A DNA stretch of 64,000 nucleotides, taken from Cryptomeria japonica (taxonomy: Eukaryota > Streptophyta > Pinopsida > Cupressales > Cupressaceae). The position numbers and the translations under genes were made by a program. The DNA lies in the NCBI RefSeq assembly GCF_030272615.1, contig NC_081406.1, forward strand, positions 184,141,770-184,205,769. The letters run 5' to 3'. The notes beneath the pieces are model-generated. The model was not told where the DNA came from and searched no databases. It was given only the letters and a program-made list of their open reading frames with translations. Positions 59,774-64,000 of this stretch are shown here, one piece after another (positions within the stretch are counted from its first letter, which is position 1; every line of letters begins with the position of its first letter).

Positions 59774-60508
59774 GAGCTTTATTTTGAATTAAGTAGTATT
59801 AGAGGTGCAGTCATTAGAAAATTTAGAATAAAATATCGGTAAATAGTTAAAAGAGACCTCCCAAACTAGTAAACCTGCAGATCTAGAAGATTTGTAAAAT
59901 TTAATATACTGACATCATTTAGACATCCGAGTCTCACTAGAAATACCCACATTATTTCCAAAGAGGTCAGAATTCTTGCCCTCTTTTCCTTCAATACATT
60001 CCAGAGAGGTCAGAATCCCCAACAAACAAAGCTGACAGGTTAGAAATCCTGCGGACAGATTGAGGAATCTGAGATTCATGAACGGTACCTATATTGAAGG
60101 AACAAGGTACAGTTACCTTTTTGGAGGAGGCTAGAAGTCAAACAAAGCAATCAGAACAGGCTTGATTGGTATCAGAGGTTACAAGATTACAGACAGGAGA
60201 ACAGATGAGATAAAGTACAAGGTTGGTTGATTTTAGAGGTGAATTGATCGATATTTAATGACTAATTTTGTGTCTGAGAAAGAATAGCAGATCTCTCTGT
60301 TTTAAGCTTTGTTCTTTGTTGGTTAGATTGGAGGAATAAAAGAGAGAGGGATCTGTCTTGGGTCAGAATGGGTTTGATTTGAAAAGCTGCTTTCTGAATT
60401 TGTCTTGGATAATCCAGCTTGGGGGTTTATTGGTTAAGAGCTTAAAAGTTCTTAGGAAGTCCAAAATAAGGGTTTTCTTTATTTTAAATTTGGGTGTGCA
60501 GAGTTTTG
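59774..60508 (+). other. EXO70 upstream region / probable 5' UTR
   Basis: Contains purine-rich leader-like sequence. GGGTGTGCAG just before the ATG (60493-60502) could be a 3' splice site of a 5'-UTR intron. No convincing TATA box was chosen. A repeated CAGAGAGGTCAGAAT-like phrase occurs near 59960 and 60000. Confidence 0.4.
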
Positions 60509-62482
60509 ATGATGGATAAACTTGGGGATGAGATGAATAAGGCAGGGGTCTTATCCACGAGGAATTCAGCGGAGAATATTGAACTCCCAACTGAAAATTT
60601 AGCCAATTGTGATGATAATTGTGATCAGTCGTCTGGGACGTTTGGCACTGGGATTGAGGATTTTGAGGCTGCAGAGAAAGTGATCCTCAAATGGGATATT
60701 GCTTCTGAGAGTGCAAGTCAATCCATGCTCTTTGAAGGGCAAAGAGAGGAGGCTGAAAACTATCTGAAGATGGTGGATGAAGTGCAGAAGCTTATGGACT
60801 CTGCATCACTGTCAGAGGCCAGTGTGAATAAAGCACAGAACTTGGTGCAGGTGGCAATGGCTCGCCTGGAAGAAGAATTTAGACAGATATTGGTTCTTCA
60901 CAGTGATCCATTGGATCAGGAGCTGGCTTCCGATCCATCCTCAATGGCTTCCTATAGGTCTATGGCCTCATATAGGTCTAGGACTAGCACTGGCAATGAA
61001 GGGTTTCTAGACAGGGAATCAAATAGTTCAGATGACGATGATGAAGGGGCAGAAGAGGAAGAAGTCGCTGTATCACATCCTCTGACTGAAGGAATTTGTG
61101 AAATGGATTTGATTCCTCAGGATGCCATTCCCGATCTGCATAGCATAGCAGAGAGGATGGTTTCGGCAGGCTATTCAAGAGAATGCATTCAGGTATATGG
61201 AAGCATCAGGAAATCTATGGTAGATGAAAGTCTACAGAGACTAGGTGTTGAGAAGCTCAGTATTGGAGATGTGCAGAGATTGGATTGGGACATACTAGAA
61301 GGAAAAATTAAGAAATGGATTAAGGCTGCCAAGGTGTGCATCAGAATGCTTTTTTCCAGTGAAAAGAGGCTGTGTGAGCAAATTTTTGAGGGGTTGAGTC
61401 CTGTGGGAGAAACTTGCTTTGCTGAGCTTGCAAAGAGTGCAACAATGCAGTTGTTTAATTTTAGTGAAGCTATAGCCATAAGCAGGAGGTCTCCTGAGAA
61501 GCTATTCAAGATCCTTGATCTATACGAGGCTCTCTCAGAGCTTTTGCCTGACATTGAGATTGTTTTCTCAGACGAGATGTGCTCCAGTGTGAAGACTCAG
61601 GCCTCAGAGATACTAACACGTTTGGGAGAAGCAGGCAGAGGGATTTTCACAGAGTTTGAGAATGCAATTCAGAGAGAGACATCCAAAACACCTATTCCTG
61701 GAGGTACAATTCATCCTTTAACCAGGTATGTCATGAATTATATTAATTTTATTTCAGATTACAAAGAGACCTTAATGAAGCTCATTGTCAACAAACCCTC
61801 TCAGACTTCAAAGTTCCTTCCTGAGGGGCTTATGGATTCCATTGAGGAGTATGCTAGAGGATGTGATTCTGGAAATCGGTCTTTGTTATCTCTGCATTTG
61901 ATTTGGATTACTGTCATTCTACAACACAACTTAGAGGGCAAGTCCAAACTGTACAAGGATGTTTCTTTGTCACACCTCTTTATGATGAACAATGTGCACT
62001 ACATAGTTCAAAAGGTGAAAAAATCGGATCTGCGAGAACTTATTGGGGATGACTGGTTGAGAAAGCATTCAGGTAAGGTGAGACAGTGTGCAACAAATTA
62101 TCAAAGAGCTACTTGGATAAAAGTGTTGTCTTGCTTAAGAGATGAGGGCATTCATGTGGGTGGAAGCTTTGGTAGTGGAGTATCCAAATCAGCTCTCAAA
62201 GAGAGGTTCAAGAGCTTTAATGCTGCATTTGAGGAGGTGCATAGGTCTCAGTCTACTTGGATTATCCCTGATCCCCAACTGCGAGAGGAACTTCGCATAT
62301 CAATAGCAGAGAAGTTGCTACCAGCCTACAGATCCTTTTTAGGAAGATTTAGGAACCACTTGGAAAGTGAAAGGCACTCTGAAATGTATATCAAATACTC
62401 ACCAGAAGACTTGGAGACTGCACTTGTAGACTTGTTTGAGGGTTCTCATGTGTCCATTCATTTGAGGAGAAGATCCAATTAA
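60509..62482 (+). CDS. EXO70: Exocyst complex component EXO70, single exon
   Basis: EXO70 is the exocyst subunit that binds membrane phosphoinositides and tethers secretory vesicles at the plasma membrane. Plants have many copies, used in growth, autophagy and immunity. The frame from ATG 60509 gives 657 residues (two ATGs in tandem; an upstream in-frame GTG was not used), close to the usual 600-690. The N-terminus has EKVILKWDIASES and a YLKMVDEVQKLMDS helix. Residues about 145-157 repeat SMASYR. An acidic stretch (SSDDDDEGAEEEE) lies near 173-186. The Exo70 C-terminal domain spans about 265-650, with HLIWITVILQHNLEGKSKLY and LRELIGDDWLRKHSGKVRQ. No stop or frameshift occurs and no intron is needed, as in most plant EXO70 groups other than A. 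I do not assign a subgroup. Confidence 0.97.
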   Translation: MMDKLGDEMNKAGVLSTRNSAENIELPTENLANCDDNCDQSSGTFGTGIEDFEAAEKVILKWDIASESASQSMLFEGQREEAENYLKMVDEVQKLMDSASLSEASVNKAQNLVQVAMARLEEEFRQILVLHSDPLDQELASDPSSMASYRSMASYRSRTSTGNEGFLDRESNSSDDDDEGAEEEEVAVSHPLTEGICEMDLIPQDAIPDLHSIAERMVSAGYSRECIQVYGSIRKSMVDESLQRLGVEKLSIGDVQRLDWDILEGKIKKWIKAAKVCIRMLFSSEKRLCEQIFEGLSPVGETCFAELAKSATMQLFNFSEAIAISRRSPEKLFKILDLYEALSELLPDIEIVFSDEMCSSVKTQASEILTRLGEAGRGIFTEFENAIQRETSKTPIPGGTIHPLTRYVMNYINFISDYKETLMKLIVNKPSQTSKFLPEGLMDSIEEYARGCDSGNRSLLSLHLIWITVILQHNLEGKSKLYKDVSLSHLFMMNNVHYIVQKVKKSDLRELIGDDWLRKHSGKVRQCATNYQRATWIKVLSCLRDEGIHVGGSFGSGVSKSALKERFKSFNAAFEEVHRSQSTWIIPDPQLREELRISIAEKLLPAYRSFLGRFRNHLESERHSEMYIKYSPEDLETALVDLFEGSHVSIHLRRRSN

Positions 62483-62760
62483 CATATTTAAGCAGCAACT
62501 TGCATGTTAGCCGGGGACTCTATATCTATCCTTATTTATAAAACCCATAGATAGAACAACTTAGAGCTTCCTTTTCCCTTCCTCAATAGTGACAGAAGGA
62601 ATATTGTACTGAAGTAGATACCTATTATGTTGAAAAGTAAATTACCTATCCTTGTTCCATAGTTGAAGCTCTGTAAAACTTGCCAACATCCAAAGTTTAG
62701 TAGCATACTTGTCTGAATGTTAAATGATTCCCAGGTTGAGCTCTAGAGTCTGAGCAGTTT
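62483..62760 (+). other. Probable EXO70 3' UTR
   Basis: Noncoding AT-rich sequence after the stop. No single poly(A) signal can be picked with confidence. Confidence 0.4.
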
Positions 62761-62990
62761 TTTAGCTGAATCCTAAATAGATCTCATTTTGAGATCTTTA
62801 CTGTGTCACTCAAAGTGGGTTCAATATTATTGAGTGAAGAAGTTTATTAGCTGAATTCTAATAGGTCTCATCCTGAGATCTGAAGATGGGTTCAACTTTG
62901 TTGGTTGAAGTAGTTTCTCAGGAAAATCCTTGATATATCTGATCTTGGCAAGGCAAAGTGAGTTCAATATGGATGACTGAGGTAGCTGTA
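62761..62990. repeat. Degenerate tandem repeat after EXO70
   Basis: 62761-62846 and 62847-62927 share TTAGCTGAATYCTAA, a GATCTCATTTTGAGATC-type palindrome, GGGTTCAA and TTGA.TGAAG in the same order. A third weaker copy follows to 62990. Confidence 0.6.
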
Positions 62991-63510
62991 ATTCTTCAAG
63001 GGAGAAGAAGTTGGACACAGGCAACTGATCTCACCACCTCTTGTCATGTGGGTATTCTATCCTCAGGGCTTTTGCTTCATTTTTGTAAGATGTTGAATTT
63101 GTTATTCATTCAGACTTTGTACGCAGGTCTAATAATCAGCATCTGAAAAGTGCTGGTCCTGGCATGCATGTCCCATGCACATTGGTGTTTGGGCAATAGT
63201 TGCTCACATAATCTTCATAATATAATATGTCCAGAATTTGCTATCATTTTTTTCCTTTTCTTACCAAGCTCAATTATGACTAGGCTTTACTTTGAAATGG
63301 GTGCTAATAATATGTTTTGCACAAGAAATTTAAATCAAATAAACAGCACTAGGCACCCACCCTGCATCTGCACATGCTTTTGTTTTCATCCCATTATTAC
63401 AAATTTATATATACATAACTGTTTTAAGAACAAAATTGTATGGTGGACTAGATAAATGAGTCTGTTTCTCAAATAGTAAATTGCATTTAGAAGCAGACAG
63501 CCATCCTAGC

Positions 63511-63690
63511 TAGGTGGTTTTCCTATTTTTTTTGTGCTTCTGGAAAATTATAGGAGCCTCATGCAGTGAAATAGTTATCTAAACAATATAGTTTTATTTT
63601 GAAATTTAGGGAGGTTGTTTTCCTAAATTCTTTGTGCTGCTTGAAAATTATAGGAGCCTTATGCAGCCTTATGCAGTAAAATCAGTTATG
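63511..63690. repeat. Two degenerate direct repeats
   Basis: TTTTCCT, TTTGTGCT, TGGAAAATTATAGGAGCCT and ATGCAGT recur in order at about 63519-63575 and 63619-63680. CCTTATGCAG is itself duplicated in the second copy. Confidence 0.6.
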
Positions 63691-63840
63691 GAAAGTTGGC
63701 CTAGGTTGGCTAAGTGGTGGAGAATTTTTTCTCTTGAAAAAGATGTCACAAATTCAAATCCCGCAGGGGTAAGGTATGTACTCTTCGTTTGTATCACAGT
63801 TAGGTACCTCTCGCAAGGAGTGTAGGGTAGTCACATATTA
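63690..63840 (+). mobile_element. tRNA-derived SINE-like fragment
   Basis: An A-box-like TGGCTAAGTGG (63707-63717) and a B-box-like AATTCAAATCC (63751-63761) are spaced about 34 bp apart in the order of an internal pol III promoter. The CCGCAGGGGT following the B box resembles plant tRNA-related SINE heads. It does not fold as a complete tRNA. The 3' end is undefined. Confidence 0.45.
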
Positions 63841-64000
63841 CTATAAGACATCTATAGACCCATAAACAGATCTCTTATATTGTGGACTATTAAAGGATCC
63901 ATTTCTATTTTCATATATCCAGCAGAGGTAATGAGAAAAACAGCAGCAGTTGTGAATTTGGAAAGCGAAAAAACAAAAAAAAAACACATATTACCTAATG
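63841..64000. other. No gene seen
   Basis: AT-rich flank with an A run near 63980, to the window end. Confidence 0.4.

Noticed and set aside
60494-60508. Upstream in-frame GTG start for EXO70
   Set aside because: Plants start at ATG; two ATGs follow at 60509 and 60512, and a splice-acceptor-like CAG lies between.
60984-61992. Three minus-strand frames inside EXO70
   Set aside because: They are antisense shadows of a well-supported coding region.

Overview
The window looks like intergenic DNA of a large-genome seed plant, most likely a gymnosperm (inference). It is AT-rich and packed with old, nested LTR retrotransposons full of stops and frameshifts. It carries one intact host gene, a plant-type exocyst EXO70 at 60509-62482 (+). 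Nothing bacterial or organellar was seen. Elements were delimited by eye from LTR pairs, target-site duplications (TSDs), primer-binding sites (PBS) and polypurine tracts (PPT).

Layout. (1) 1-5845 (-): Ty3/gypsy element of the Tat-like group, cut by the window start. It has gag, protease, an RNase H placed BEFORE reverse transcriptase, RT, a second RNase H that has lost catalytic residues, and the start of integrase. (2) 5865-7382: PPT and 3' LTR of a Copia element, into which the gypsy element seems to have inserted. (3) 7383-8480 and 16257-18985: older decayed repeat with a gag-like zinc knuckle. It is split by a complete Copia element at 8486-16251 (TSD CAGTG). (4) 18986-26335: an LTR element with two 3.4-3.7 kb LTRs around only 253 bp of internal sequence (TSD TCTAC). 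(5) 26341-30168: decayed repeats, a gypsy pol C-terminus, a TCAT-rich block and a 465-bp MITE-like element. (6) 30169-44712 (TSD ATCAC): a gag-protease-only gypsy element, itself split by a complete minus-strand Copia element at 36692-43382 (TSD TTAGT). (7) 45302-53397 (-): a plant-mobile-domain (PMD) pseudogene split by a non-autonomous LTR element at 45922-52202. That element encodes a coiled-coil/zinc-knuckle protein and a second, about 1000-codon protein of unknown function, but no pol. (8) 53750-57933: an AGCGCTA motif array, an LTR-like remnant with a TATA box, and a decayed minus-strand coding region. (9) 58-64 kb: the EXO70 gene and its flanks, with a hairpin upstream and small repeats plus a SINE-like pol III signature downstream.

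How the parts relate. The autonomous Copia at 8.5-16.3 kb and the non-autonomous element at 45.9-52.2 kb share the initiator-Met PBS, the PPT/LTR-start junction and the same LTR 3'-end layout with a poly-C tract. This suggests Copia enzymes mobilised the non-autonomous element (inference). EXO70 is the only feature I expect to be an expressed cellular gene.

The main candidates for something undescribed are the pol-less element with the novel second ORF, the giant-LTR/mini-internal element, and the gypsy element with RNase H upstream of RT.
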